From assembly GCA_030700315.1 (NCBI GenBank), contig JAUYJO010000006.1, positions 1 to 64,000 on the forward strand: 64,000 nt of DNA, read 5' to 3'. The DNA is from Gallionella sp. (GTDB lineage: Bacteria > Pseudomonadota > Gammaproteobacteria > Burkholderiales > Gallionellaceae). Shown piece by piece: positions 17,440 to 25,319 of this stretch (positions within the stretch are counted from its first letter, which is position 1; each line of letters starts with the position of its first letter). Both the position numbers and the translations under genes were made by a program. The notes beneath the pieces are model-generated. The model did no database searches and was not told the origin of the DNA. It saw only the letters and a program-made list of their open reading frames with translations.

Positions 17440-19052
17440 GCGCCCCGCCTTCTTCTGGCGGTTACACCCAGCCCTGCCACCAACAGCAGCGAAGGCACTA
17501 TCACGACGGAAAGCCAGAAAACGATTTTTCCCTGAACCGCAGTCAGCAGCAGGGGGGTCAGCCCCGGTTCTTTTTTCCTGATCGAGATCAAAGTGTGTTC
17601 CTCTGCCAGCCAGTTAAGCATGTTCAGGAGGAAATCCTTGTTCCCCGCCTTCATGAATTTGTTGCTGGCAAAGTCAGAATCGCCCACGACCATGACCTTC
17701 CCCCATGTTTTCATGCTGTCGTCCTGCTCTCCGCCTGTTTCACCGCCCTTGGATTCACCGCCCTTGGCCTTATCGTCCTTGGCTTTATTGCCCCCAAGGT
17801 TCACTTCCACTGCGGTGACGGCCACCACACTGATGGGTCCGCGTTTGTGCTTGTCCGGGTTAAATTCTTCGTCTTCCTTGGTCAATTTCTTGAGATCGCT
17901 GGTCACTGTCCAGCTCTTGTCGCTGGTTTTGGCAATATCCCAACTTCCCTTGGCGGGCTCTTCTTTTATATGTACCGAACGTGCAAACGGGAAAAACGTG
18001 AACTGCTCAAATTCACGGGTGACGGGATGCTCCTTATGGTATTGCACCACCACGGGTATCGCGATATTGCTGCCAGAAACCTGGCTCATCTTATCGAAAA
18101 TGAGATCGTTCGCCAGCTCGAAACCGAACTCGCCCAGGTAGCTCGTGATTTTTGCCAACCCACCGCTGGGGTCAACCATGAACATGACGCGCCCGCCGTT
18201 TTTGACGAATGCCGTTATCTTGTCCAGCTCGGCTTGCAAATAGTCCGTTTCCGGGCCGCTCACCACCAGTACGGAGGCATCATCCGGCACTTTTTCCGCG
18301 CTGACTAACAGCAGGTCGCGCACCTGATGGTTTTCCCTTTCGATCGCCTCCTTGACATACGAATAACCGTCGTCTTCCTTGTTATCGATATTTTTCTCGC
18401 CGTGCCCGGTGACAAAGTAAAAAACTTTGACATCCTTGCTGACCAGTTTAAGCAGTGAGTTGGTCAGCTTGTTCTCGGACTCGGTGCCGATAATTTCCTG
18501 CTTGTTGCCATACTTCAATACCGTAGTCCGGTAGGACGTAATCCCGTACTTTGCCGTTTCGATCGGATCCCTGTCCGGGTCTACAAAGCGAAAGCTGAAT
18601 TTTGGCGAGTGATAGGCGTATTCACCCAGCAGATCGGACATCGCCTGCCTCGTCCTCTCGTCACTGCGGTAGAAAGCGATGGCCTCAACATCCTCGTTCA
18701 GGGACTTTAATATCTTGACCGTGTGGTCGGAGAGGGTATATCTGTTGTCCTGCGTCAAATCGACCCGCACCTTGTATTTGACCGACATGCCCGCGATAAG
18801 GCCAATGATCACGGTAAACACGGCGGTCATAATCGCCGTATTCAAGGCGTACTTGGTGGAACGCTTGGTAATGAATTCTCTGATTTCCGGAAAACAAAGA
18901 TAGAAAAACAGCAGCAATACCAGAAGCCCCACCCAAATCAACGCCAAAGGCAAGTTGCTCATTTCGCCGGTTATCGCATAAACCAGCCCCCCTGCCGCCA
19001 ACAGAACAATGGACAGCAAACCCAATGGCACGAACAATCCTTTAGCCTTCAT
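17436..19052 (-). CDS. GldG-like ABC transporter auxiliary protein
   Basis: About 538 residues. Two or three N-terminal helices are followed by a large periplasmic part with the DUF7088/GldG character (YRVRVDLTQDNRYTLSDHTVKILKSL; FVTGHGEKNID; VLVVSGPETDYLQAELD) and a C-terminal membrane helix near residue 520. A Lys/Gly/Glu-rich low-complexity loop lies near residue 440. The track begins at a GTG; the ATG at 19052 overlaps the permease stop (TAATG) and is preferred. In Bacteroidetes GldG joins GldA and GldF in gliding motility; in other phyla the same trio has no assigned cargo. Confidence 0.82.
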   Translation of the reverse strand: MKAKGLFVPLGLLSIVLLAAGGLVYAITGEMSNLPLALIWVGLLVLLLFFYLCFPEIREFITKRSTKYALNTAIMTAVFTVIIGLIAGMSVKYKVRVDLTQDNRYTLSDHTVKILKSLNEDVEAIAFYRSDERTRQAMSDLLGEYAYHSPKFSFRFVDPDRDPIETAKYGITSYRTTVLKYGNKQEIIGTESENKLTNSLLKLVSKDVKVFYFVTGHGEKNIDNKEDDGYSYVKEAIERENHQVRDLLLVSAEKVPDDASVLVVSGPETDYLQAELDKITAFVKNGGRVMFMVDPSGGLAKITSYLGEFGFELANDLIFDKMSQVSGSNIAIPVVVQYHKEHPVTREFEQFTFFPFARSVHIKEEPAKGSWDIAKTSDKSWTVTSDLKKLTKEDEEFNPDKHKRGPISVVAVTAVEVNLGGNKAKDDKAKGGESKGGETGGEQDDSMKTWGKVMVVGDSDFASNKFMKAGNKDFLLNMLNWLAEEHTLISIRKKEPGLTPLLLTAVQGKIVFWLSVVIVPSLLLVAGLGVTARRRRGA

Positions 19053-19834
19053 TATCTCCACCTCTTCGTTTCCAGACTTCTCAGAGTCAGGAACAGGAAT
19101 AGCACGATGAAACAGAGGTAATAAATAATGTCCGTCGAATCCACAACCCCCTTCGACATGCTTTCTATATGTTCGTTAATCGAAAGATAGCCCAGAAATT
19201 TGCCCATCCCGGCAGAGACCAGTTGGACGGAATAACTCAAAAACCAGAAAAAGAATAACATGCCAAAGGATGTTGAAGCGGCAACAATCTGGTTTTCCGT
19301 CAACGACGAAGTAAAAATCCCCAGAGAGATGGCGGAGGCACCCAGCAGGACAAGGCCCAGGTAGCCCGTCCAGATGGGCACGACCTCCGGCTCGCCAAAA
19401 ACCACGAGAAGGATAGGGTAGATGGCCGTCAGCAATATCATGGTGAACATGACAACGAGGCAGGCCAGATATTTACCCAGCACAACGTCAACATCATTGA
19501 CCGGGAAGGTCAGAAGCAACTCGATCGTGCCGGTCTTTTTCTCTTCGGCCAGGAGCCTCATGGTCAACAGCGGCGTCATCAGCAACAAAATAATGCCGAT
19601 GGTTCCGAACAACGGCCTGATCACCGTTTCATTGATATTCAATAATTGATATTGCTTGGCCAGCATGGGATCCGTCTGCGCCTGATAACTGACGATCGAA
19701 AAGGTGGCAACCAGGTTGTAGAAAAAATAACCCGTCATCAGCAAAAACATGATGATGACGATATAAACCGTGAACGAGCTGAAATAGGATTTCAGTTCAC
19801 GGTTGAGGATAAGGCTGACATTCCTGATATTCAT
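19052..19834 (-). CDS. ABC-2 type permease (GldF-like)
   Basis: A 260-residue membrane protein with about six helices. It has the ABC-2 motif TMRLLAEEKKTGTIELLLTFPV, which in this family is the coupling segment contacting the ATPase. The start at 19834 gives MNIRNVSLILNREL and overlaps the ATPase stop (ATGA); the first 26 residues of the track ORF are out-of-frame ATPase sequence. It forms one operon with the ATPase upstream and the GldG-like and DUF4340-like genes downstream. It also resembles NosY in type, but the GldG partner points to a Gld-type system. Confidence 0.87.
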   Translation of the reverse strand: MNIRNVSLILNRELKSYFSSFTVYIVIIMFLLMTGYFFYNLVATFSIVSYQAQTDPMLAKQYQLLNINETVIRPLFGTIGIILLLMTPLLTMRLLAEEKKTGTIELLLTFPVNDVDVVLGKYLACLVVMFTMILLTAIYPILLVVFGEPEVVPIWTGYLGLVLLGASAISLGIFTSSLTENQIVAASTSFGMLFFFWFLSYSVQLVSAGMGKFLGYLSINEHIESMSKGVVDSTDIIYYLCFIVLFLFLTLRSLETKRWR

Positions 19835-20763
19835 GCCGCCTCCTTGGTGATCAACTTGATGAATATATCTTCCAGGCTCACTTCCAGAAGACGCATTTCC
19901 ACAAGCTCCCATTTATTTCTTTCAATCATGGCCTGGATGCCCAGCCTTCCCTGTTTTTCATCGTCAAACACAACAATAAATCCATGGGTCTCGCCCGAGG
20001 CCGACTCCAGCTCAACCCCCTTGAGGCCGCTCACGCGAGCAAGCTCCTGCTCAATCGCCTGCGCATTACCGTTGATGCGCAACAACATCCGCTGCGCACT
20101 TTCAGTTGCCAAGTTCTCCGGGCGGTCTTCTGCCACCACTTTGCCCTTGTTGATAATAATCACCCTGCCACAAAGAATGCTGACTTCCGGGAGAATATGG
20201 GTGCTGAGAATTACGGTGTGCCTGCCCGCCAATTCCTTGATCAGGCTTCTGATCTCTTTGATCTGCTTGGGATCAAGGCCTACCGTAGGCTCGTCAAGAA
20301 TCAATACCTCCGGGTCATTGACCAATGCCTGAGCAATGCCGACTCTTTGCCTGTACCCGCCGGATATCGTGTTGATCAATTTGTTGGAAACGTCGCTGAG
20401 ACCGCAGTCATCCATGACCTTGGCGGCTTTACGGTTGACCTCCTTGGCCGGCGTCCCCTTGATGGCCGCCACAAAACGCAGGTAGTCGCTCACCTTCATG
20501 TCTTCATAGAGCGGGACTCTCTGCGGGAGATAACCTATCCTTCTACGCACGTTCAAAGAATCTTCGAAACAATTGTAGCCTGCCACCATGGCTTTCCCTC
20601 TGGTGGGCGGGAAAAAACAGGTCAAAATGCGCATTACCGTGGTTTTCCCCGCCCCGTTGGGCCCGAGAAACCCCAGTATTTCACCCTTCTCAACACTGAA
20701 GCTGATATTGTCAACGGCGCGGAACTCGCCGTATTCCTTGGTTAAATTTTCGACTTCAATCAT
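19831..20763 (-). CDS. ABC transporter ATP-binding protein (GldA-like)
   Basis: A cytoplasmic ATPase of about 310 residues with Walker A GPNGAGKTT, signature ISGGYRQRVG, Walker B VLILDEPT and the switch histidine in STHILPE. A C-terminal extension after residue 220 is typical of CcmA/GldA/NosF-like export ATPases. The start at 20763 gives MIEVENLTKEYG. It heads a four-gene operon. A potential control region lies between it and the divergent SUMF1-domain gene. Whether the system exports lipid, protein or a metal-related factor cannot be told from sequence. Confidence 0.92.
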   Translation of the reverse strand: MIEVENLTKEYGEFRAVDNISFSVEKGEILGFLGPNGAGKTTVMRILTCFFPPTRGKAMVAGYNCFEDSLNVRRRIGYLPQRVPLYEDMKVSDYLRFVAAIKGTPAKEVNRKAAKVMDDCGLSDVSNKLINTISGGYRQRVGIAQALVNDPEVLILDEPTVGLDPKQIKEIRSLIKELAGRHTVILSTHILPEVSILCGRVIIINKGKVVAEDRPENLATESAQRMLLRINGNAQAIEQELARVSGLKGVELESASGETHGFIVVFDDEKQGRLGIQAMIERNKWELVEMRLLEVSLEDIFIKLITKEAA

Positions 20764-21002
20764 TGGATTTGCTTTATCAATTGCCAATTGGCAATGATAG
20801 CAGTAATTGATTTTTTGGCGCAACACTGTTTATCCATCACCGCACGCCTGTTTATATATCGGGGTGTCACTGGTTACCCCGCAGGCGAGATATAAAGACA
20901 AACAAAGCGCCGCACGGCTCTCAAGTTAAATAACTTACTGAATAATTGCAGACTTTTCTTGTTTTTCGTGGATAAATAGAGGTTTGCATGGCCAAATATT
21001 TT

Positions 21003-21030
21003 TTGAACCAATTTTAGGGTGTGCTATCAT
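21003..21030 (+). promoter_or_regulatory. sigma-70-like promoter for the SUMF1/cytochrome b block
   Basis: TTGAAC (21003-21008), a 16-base spacer, then TATCAT (21025-21030). It lies about 70 bases upstream of the ATG at 21100, which has an AAAGGGA ribosome binding site. It fits the consensus well, but is a prediction. Confidence 0.5.
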
Positions 21031-21099
21031 AAACCCGCGCAATAAAGGTGCCACCATATACATTTGAGGTCATAACTCACTTTTAAAGGGATTTATTTT

Positions 21100-21831
21100 A
21101 TGAAGAATCGATTCATGGGGAGCAAGGCAGCTCTTGGGCTTGCGACTATTCTGATGGCAGGAATGTCGAGCATCGGCACAAGCGCGGCAGCGGATCACCC
21201 CGCAGAAAAGAAGCAACCTTCGGCGAAAAAGGAAGGCGCGAAAAATTATGACGAAATGATCGTCATACCTGCTGGGAAGTTCATCTTTGGAAGACCCGGA
21301 TCGACCAAGGAAATCAATTTGCCCGCCTTTGCAATTGACAAGTACGAAGTTACCAACAAACAGTTCTCCAGGTTCAATTTGGATCACAAATATGGTAAAG
21401 GCGGGGACAATTACCCCGCAACCATGGTTGCTCTCGTCGAAGCCAGCGATCACTGTGCAGCCCTCGACAAGAGGCTTCCCACCGAGCAGGAATGGGAAAA
21501 AGCCGCACGGGGCACCGATGGCAAAATTTATCCGTGGGGAAACGAATTCGACAAGGTGCTGTGCATAACCAAGGAAAGTGTCGAAGAGGGTAAAGAGCCG
21601 TTTGTTGCGCCAGTTGGATCTTGCGAAAAAGGCAACAGCCCTTATGGCGTCGCCGATATGGCGGGCAATGTATGGGAATGGACCTCCAGCTTCGAAGATA
21701 AATATAGCATTCTCAAGGGTGGATCGTTTTTTGAGGGCAGAAATTATTCCACAAGTTACAACAACCTTCTCAGCATTCCCGCTGATGCAAAAGACTATGT
21801 CGGGTTTCGTTGTGTCAAAGACATTAAATAA
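21100..21831 (+). CDS. SUMF1/formylglycine-generating-enzyme-domain protein, exported
   Basis: A 243-residue protein with a cleavable Sec signal (GLATILMAGMSSIGTSAAA) and a single SUMF1-type domain: IDKYEVTNKQF near residue 82, RLPTEQEWEKAARG, GNVWEW and the closing VGFRCVKD. The domain includes true formylglycine-generating enzymes, but also NirV-like and other proteins with unclear roles near respiratory genes. The paired active-site cysteines of the aerobic FGE are not obvious here, and no sulfatase gene is present. A catalytic role is therefore doubtful; it may be a periplasmic assembly or binding protein. It leads the plus-strand cytochrome b block. Confidence 0.8.
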   Translation: MKNRFMGSKAALGLATILMAGMSSIGTSAAADHPAEKKQPSAKKEGAKNYDEMIVIPAGKFIFGRPGSTKEINLPAFAIDKYEVTNKQFSRFNLDHKYGKGGDNYPATMVALVEASDHCAALDKRLPTEQEWEKAARGTDGKIYPWGNEFDKVLCITKESVEEGKEPFVAPVGSCEKGNSPYGVADMAGNVWEWTSSFEDKYSILKGGSFFEGRNYSTSYNNLLSIPADAKDYVGFRCVKDIK

Positions 21832-21978
21832 CAAGGGCTGGTTTGGGGCATATAAACTGCTGCGCTCAATGTAAAAAGTTGACGTGGCAGTTCATTCACC
21901 CGTGTGCCCTTGCCATGGGCTCCCCGGGCGTCGATTGATAGCCGCCCCTCCATTACGTTGCAAGCTTTCATGCATAAC

Positions 21979-22005
21979 GGCAGCCCCTATCGGATAGGGG
22001 CTGCC
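21979..22005. promoter_or_regulatory. perfect 13-bp palindrome just before the cytochrome b gene
   Basis: GGCAGCCCCTATC is followed almost at once by its exact complement, ending 19 bases before the ATG at 22025. It could be a factor-independent terminator stem (no T run follows on either strand), an mRNA-stabilising hairpin or an operator. Confidence 0.5.
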
Positions 22006-22024
22006 GCACATAATCCAGTGATTT

Positions 22025-23218
22025 ATGAAAATTAAACAATCGCATTGGCATCACTATTTTGGGGGGATTGCGCTTCTTCTCCTGATTGTTCAAGTTCTTT
22101 CCGGTTCGGTTTTGACGTTATTTTATGAACCCGACCTGAAGGAAGCCTACGCCAGCGTGCAATACCTCTACAACGAGCTCAGCCTGGTTGCCTGGATCAG
22201 GGACACACACCGCTGGGCCGCGCTGTTCTTGATGATTGCGGTAATCATGCATTTCATAAGGGGCTTTTTAAGGAAAGATTACCTTAACCGTGACAGCAAG
22301 ACGTTATGGCTGACCGGTATTCTTCTCTACCTGCCCATGCTGGGATTTTTGTTTACCGGAGTCATCTTGCCGTGGGAATGGAGAGGCTATTGGTTCATGG
22401 AGATGATCCCCAATTACGTGGGCGAGATCCCGCTGATCGGGCCGTCTTTAAGTGATTTTCTCATCAATGCCTTCACCCTTAATCGAGCGTTGGTCGTGCA
22501 TATTTGCATTCTGCCTGCCATCACGTTAGTGCTGTTGGGCATACACACCTTTACCCGGGTTATAAAAAGAGCGGGCGGGCTCACGCTGTATGTTATGGAA
22601 CATAGCCTGCTCACCCTGCCGTTTTTGGTGGCTATTGCCATATTGGCCTATGCCCTGCCGATGCCGTCCCAGGATCCTGCCATCATACCCATGCCCCTGG
22701 AAGGCGAAAACCTGCCAACGGCCGAGTGGTTCATCCTCATATTCTATGTACCCTATTTGTATTTCAAAGGGTTCATGGCGACCTTGCTCGGTTTCTATAT
22801 ACCATTAGTTATTTTTCTGGCTTTGGCGATTTTTCCTTATTTCCTCAAGGGGAGAAAAACCAAGAGTGTCGAAAATATTACGCTCAAAGACCATGCCCCC
22901 GAAAAAACCCATACCGTGGAAAAAAAGAGCGCATTCGCGAAATTCATGGCACCGCTGCGCAGACTCCTGGGGGCAAGGACTTATGCAAAAACGTTGGCTT
23001 TTTTAACTGTTTTGCTGGCAGCAACGGCTTTGTTCGCCCCACTTTTTGTTGTTTCCCATGAATCTCCCACCTATGGCTGCAATTCATGCCACAACCCGTC
23101 TATGGGAGACAGACTGGGACTGCCTCCCGATTCGTTTAAGGATAGGGTAAAGAACCCCAATCTCAAAGATAATACTTTTATGGTAGAGCACTGGTTTTAT
23201 CCGCAAGTGGTCTGGTAG
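22025..23218 (+). CDS. full-length cytochrome b (b6 plus subunit-IV-like) fused to a C-terminal monoheme c domain
   Basis: A 397-residue quinol-oxidising subunit. Helix B carries His62 and His76, and helix D carries His159 and His174. The 14/15 spacing is that of b6-type cytochromes. PWEWRGYW and a degenerate Qo motif (AEWF in place of PEWY) follow. After the subunit-IV-like helices, the chain ends in a membrane anchor and a CNSCH heme c motif. The position where b6-type proteins place the cysteine for heme ci holds Tyr/Phe here. It would pass electrons from quinol to its own periplasmic heme. No Rieske protein is encoded nearby. It is followed by a second, split b-type module. Confidence 0.9.
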   Translation: MKIKQSHWHHYFGGIALLLLIVQVLSGSVLTLFYEPDLKEAYASVQYLYNELSLVAWIRDTHRWAALFLMIAVIMHFIRGFLRKDYLNRDSKTLWLTGILLYLPMLGFLFTGVILPWEWRGYWFMEMIPNYVGEIPLIGPSLSDFLINAFTLNRALVVHICILPAITLVLLGIHTFTRVIKRAGGLTLYVMEHSLLTLPFLVAIAILAYALPMPSQDPAIIPMPLEGENLPTAEWFILIFYVPYLYFKGFMATLLGFYIPLVIFLALAIFPYFLKGRKTKSVENITLKDHAPEKTHTVEKKSAFAKFMAPLRRLLGARTYAKTLAFLTVLLAATALFAPLFVVSHESPTYGCNSCHNPSMGDRLGLPPDSFKDRVKNPNLKDNTFMVEHWFYPQVVW

Positions 23219-23310
23219 GAAAAGCAAGGGCCGCGCGACATACCGCAACGCTAACGGCACATATCAATTTTAATAAGCTGCAGATGAACGTGTTTTCAAT
23301 GAACAATAAA

Positions 23311-23422
23311 CCCAGATAGTTCATTAGCTATTGGGGTATTGCAAAATCAATGGGTTGTAGGTCGGGTTTTAACACGACATGTCGGGCTAAAGCCCGACCT
23401 ACGTCCAAATGGATTATCTGGG
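23311..23422. repeat. MITE-like repeat, family A copy 1
   Basis: Starts CCCAGATAGTTCATTAG, ends GGATTATCTGGG (approximate inverted termini), with an internal palindrome TCGGGTTTTAACAC...CCCGACC. Other copies are at 47828, 53926 and 59581. It lies immediately before the lipoprotein start and extends the track ORF artificially. Confidence 0.88.
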
Positions 23423-23437
23423 ATAGAGGAGAGTGCT

Positions 23438-23971
23438 TTGATTCTGAAGCGTAATACAAATTTTGTTGGTCGCATTTTGCTGCTGCTCGCCTTTGCGATA
23501 GCGGGTTGCAGCCCCATGGGTGGCACCAGCACCCTACCCGAGGATGGCCCTGAAACCGTCACCAAACGGTTCTATGAATTAATCTCGGCCGCGAAAATGG
23601 AAGGGGGCTCCACGACCGCCAGTGAAGCGTTCAAGCTGGTCGATACCAAGCTTTCCAATATGAACGTGAACCAGTTCCTGGAAGTCATCAAGCGCTATCC
23701 GGAAAAATTTGTCGTGGAAGTAGGCAAAACCGAGATCAAAGGAACCCAAGCCCTGGTTTCCATCAGCTACAAGATGCCCTCCAGCTTTGGCGGCGAATAT
23801 ACGGTGCGTGAAATATTGCCTCTTAATATCGACCCGGTTACCAATACCTGGAAGGTCGACTTTACCGGCGACACTTACGGCATGCAAAAGGATGAGGCCA
23901 TAGCGGCAAGCAAGGCGGAAGCCTCCCCACCGAGCGAACCAGACAAATCGACACCACCAGGAGCCAAATAA
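23438..23971 (+). CDS. unknown lipoprotein within the cytochrome b operon
   Basis: I do not recognise a family with confidence; the fold pattern resembles NTF2-like DUF4878-type lipoproteins. The N-terminus has a signal segment ILLLLAFAIAGC (lipobox AIAGC). A mature domain of about 110 residues follows, with alternating strands (KFVVEVGKTEIKGTQALVSIS, TNTWKVDF) and a Pro/Ser/Glu-rich tail. The track start lies inside repeat A1; the TTG at 23438 preceded by AGAGGAGAG is the likely start, as no ATG precedes the signal peptide. The stop overlaps the next start (TAATG), tying it to the b6-type subunit. Confidence 0.7.
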   Translation: MILKRNTNFVGRILLLLAFAIAGCSPMGGTSTLPEDGPETVTKRFYELISAAKMEGGSTTASEAFKLVDTKLSNMNVNQFLEVIKRYPEKFVVEVGKTEIKGTQALVSISYKMPSSFGGEYTVREILPLNIDPVTNTWKVDFTGDTYGMQKDEAIAASKAEASPPSEPDKSTPPGAK

Positions 23972-24594
23972 TGTCTAATGCCGTCAAAGTTGCAGAGTGG
24001 ATCAAGGAGCGCATCCGCTTAAAAAAAGGCAAGCCGATACCCGCGCATGTCAATTTCTTTTATTGCTTTGGCGGCATCTCGCTGTTCCTTATCCTCCTGC
24101 AGTTGGCCTCCGGCGTATTCATGCTTTTTTTCTATACGCCCGAGCCTGACAAGGCGCTGTTAAGCATCGCACATTTAAGCAATGAGGTCACCTTGGGGTG
24201 GCTGTTCAGAAACATGCACCGCTGGTCCTCCACACTGTTGCTTGCGACGGTGTTTTCCCACATGGTCATCGTGTTCTACTTGAAAGCCTTCCAGAACCCC
24301 AGGCAATTGACCTGGATGTCCGGCGTATTCCAGTTGCTCACGGTATTTTTGCTGGTGGTCACCGGGCTGATTCTTCCCTGGGATTGGAGGTCATACTGGT
24401 CTTTCGCGATCTGGATGGATTACATCGGTACATGGACGGTTGGCGGCGAATCCTTACAGAATATGCTGCTGGACACCTTCACTCTGAATGCGGCCTATTT
24501 TATCCACATCCTGATCATTCCGTTAATTCTCGCGGTTTCCCTGTCTTTCCATTTCAAAATGGTCAGGCGGCACGGAATATCGGAGCCACTGTAA
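23971..24594 (+). CDS. cytochrome b6-type subunit with the heme-ci cysteine
   Basis: A 207-residue, four-helix subunit closely patterned on cytochrome b6 (PetB). His83/His97 and His179/His194 would ligate the two b hemes. PWDWRSYW precedes the Qo region. Cys32 in the FYCFGGI segment matches the position that binds the extra c-type heme (ci/cn) in b6f complexes. The chain stops after helix D, so the rest of the quinol site comes from the next gene. Start overlaps the preceding stop (TAATG). Together with the following gene it makes a split b6/IV complex. Confidence 0.92.
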   Translation: MSNAVKVAEWIKERIRLKKGKPIPAHVNFFYCFGGISLFLILLQLASGVFMLFFYTPEPDKALLSIAHLSNEVTLGWLFRNMHRWSSTLLLATVFSHMVIVFYLKAFQNPRQLTWMSGVFQLLTVFLLVVTGLILPWDWRSYWSFAIWMDYIGTWTVGGESLQNMLLDTFTLNAAYFIHILIIPLILAVSLSFHFKMVRRHGISEPL

Positions 24595-24616
24595 GTTCAA
24601 GCGGGGTAACTGAATC

Positions 24617-25297
24617 ATGGCGAACCAAGAGATAGAAATCATCATGGAGCCCAAATACGCTCCTCCTTATCCGCAGTCGTTCTATGCTTTCTGGCCGAAG
24701 CACGCGATCAAGGCAGGGACGCTGATATCCCTCATATTGCTGGGATTGTTATTGCTGGCCTTTTTCATCAGGGTGCCGATGGATCCCAACATGCCACCCA
24801 TGCCCGATGAGGGCGCCTATGTGCCCGCGCCTGAGTGGTATCTGTTCTTTCTGTTTCAACCCTTTTGGTATTTGGCGGGGGATAACGCGAAATGGTTGCC
24901 GATCGGGACGTTTTGGCTCCCGCTTCTGGTTGTGGTTTTTCTATTTCTGATACCCTTTATCTTTCGCAAACGCAAAGACTCACGCGCCGGAATCAAGGCA
25001 GCCACTCTGCTGTCGGCTGCCGTTTATGCCGTGCTTGTATGGGCAGTTCCCGTGGGAGCCGTGGTTGCCAGCGGCGCTCCCGCCAAAACCCTGGGTTGCC
25101 CGTCTTGCCACAATCCCATGATGGGCGAGCGGCAGGCGTTGCCTCCCGCCAATATGGGTGAGTACTACAGGGTCGAACGCCAGCGCCAGGTCAATCTGGG
25201 CGGTTATAACATGGGTAGCGACGACCACGCTGGCGGATCGTACAAGGATGCAAACTGGCAACTGCGCCATTTTTATGAGCCCACAATGACCTGGTAA
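24617..25297 (+). CDS. subunit-IV-like cytochrome b C-terminal half fused to monoheme c
   Basis: A 226-residue partner of the b6-type subunit. It carries the Qo-site motif PEWY (APEWYLFFLFQP), three membrane helices and a C-terminal heme c site CPSCH. The C-terminal heme domain and its GERQALPP tail resemble those of the cytochrome b fusion at 22025, suggesting that the two arose by duplication. It begins 22 bases after the b6-type gene. By family it would move electrons from quinol to a periplasmic cytochrome. The missing Rieske subunit means the complex is incomplete in this window or works differently. Confidence 0.9.
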   Translation: MANQEIEIIMEPKYAPPYPQSFYAFWPKHAIKAGTLISLILLGLLLLAFFIRVPMDPNMPPMPDEGAYVPAPEWYLFFLFQPFWYLAGDNAKWLPIGTFWLPLLVVVFLFLIPFIFRKRKDSRAGIKAATLLSAAVYAVLVWAVPVGAVVASGAPAKTLGCPSCHNPMMGERQALPPANMGEYYRVERQRQVNLGGYNMGSDDHAGGSYKDANWQLRHFYEPTMTW

Positions 25298-25319
25298 CCC
25301 ATGTTTGGTAACGATAAAT

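Noticed and set aside
19052-20763. ABC pair as NosF/NosY.
   Set aside because: The ATPase and permease types fit NosFY loosely, but the coupled GldG-like and DUF4340-like genes and absence of NosD favour a Gld-type system.
21100-21831. SUMF1 protein as an active formylglycine-generating enzyme.
   Set aside because: No sulfatase gene nearby and the usual catalytic cysteine pair is not evident, so only the domain is reported.
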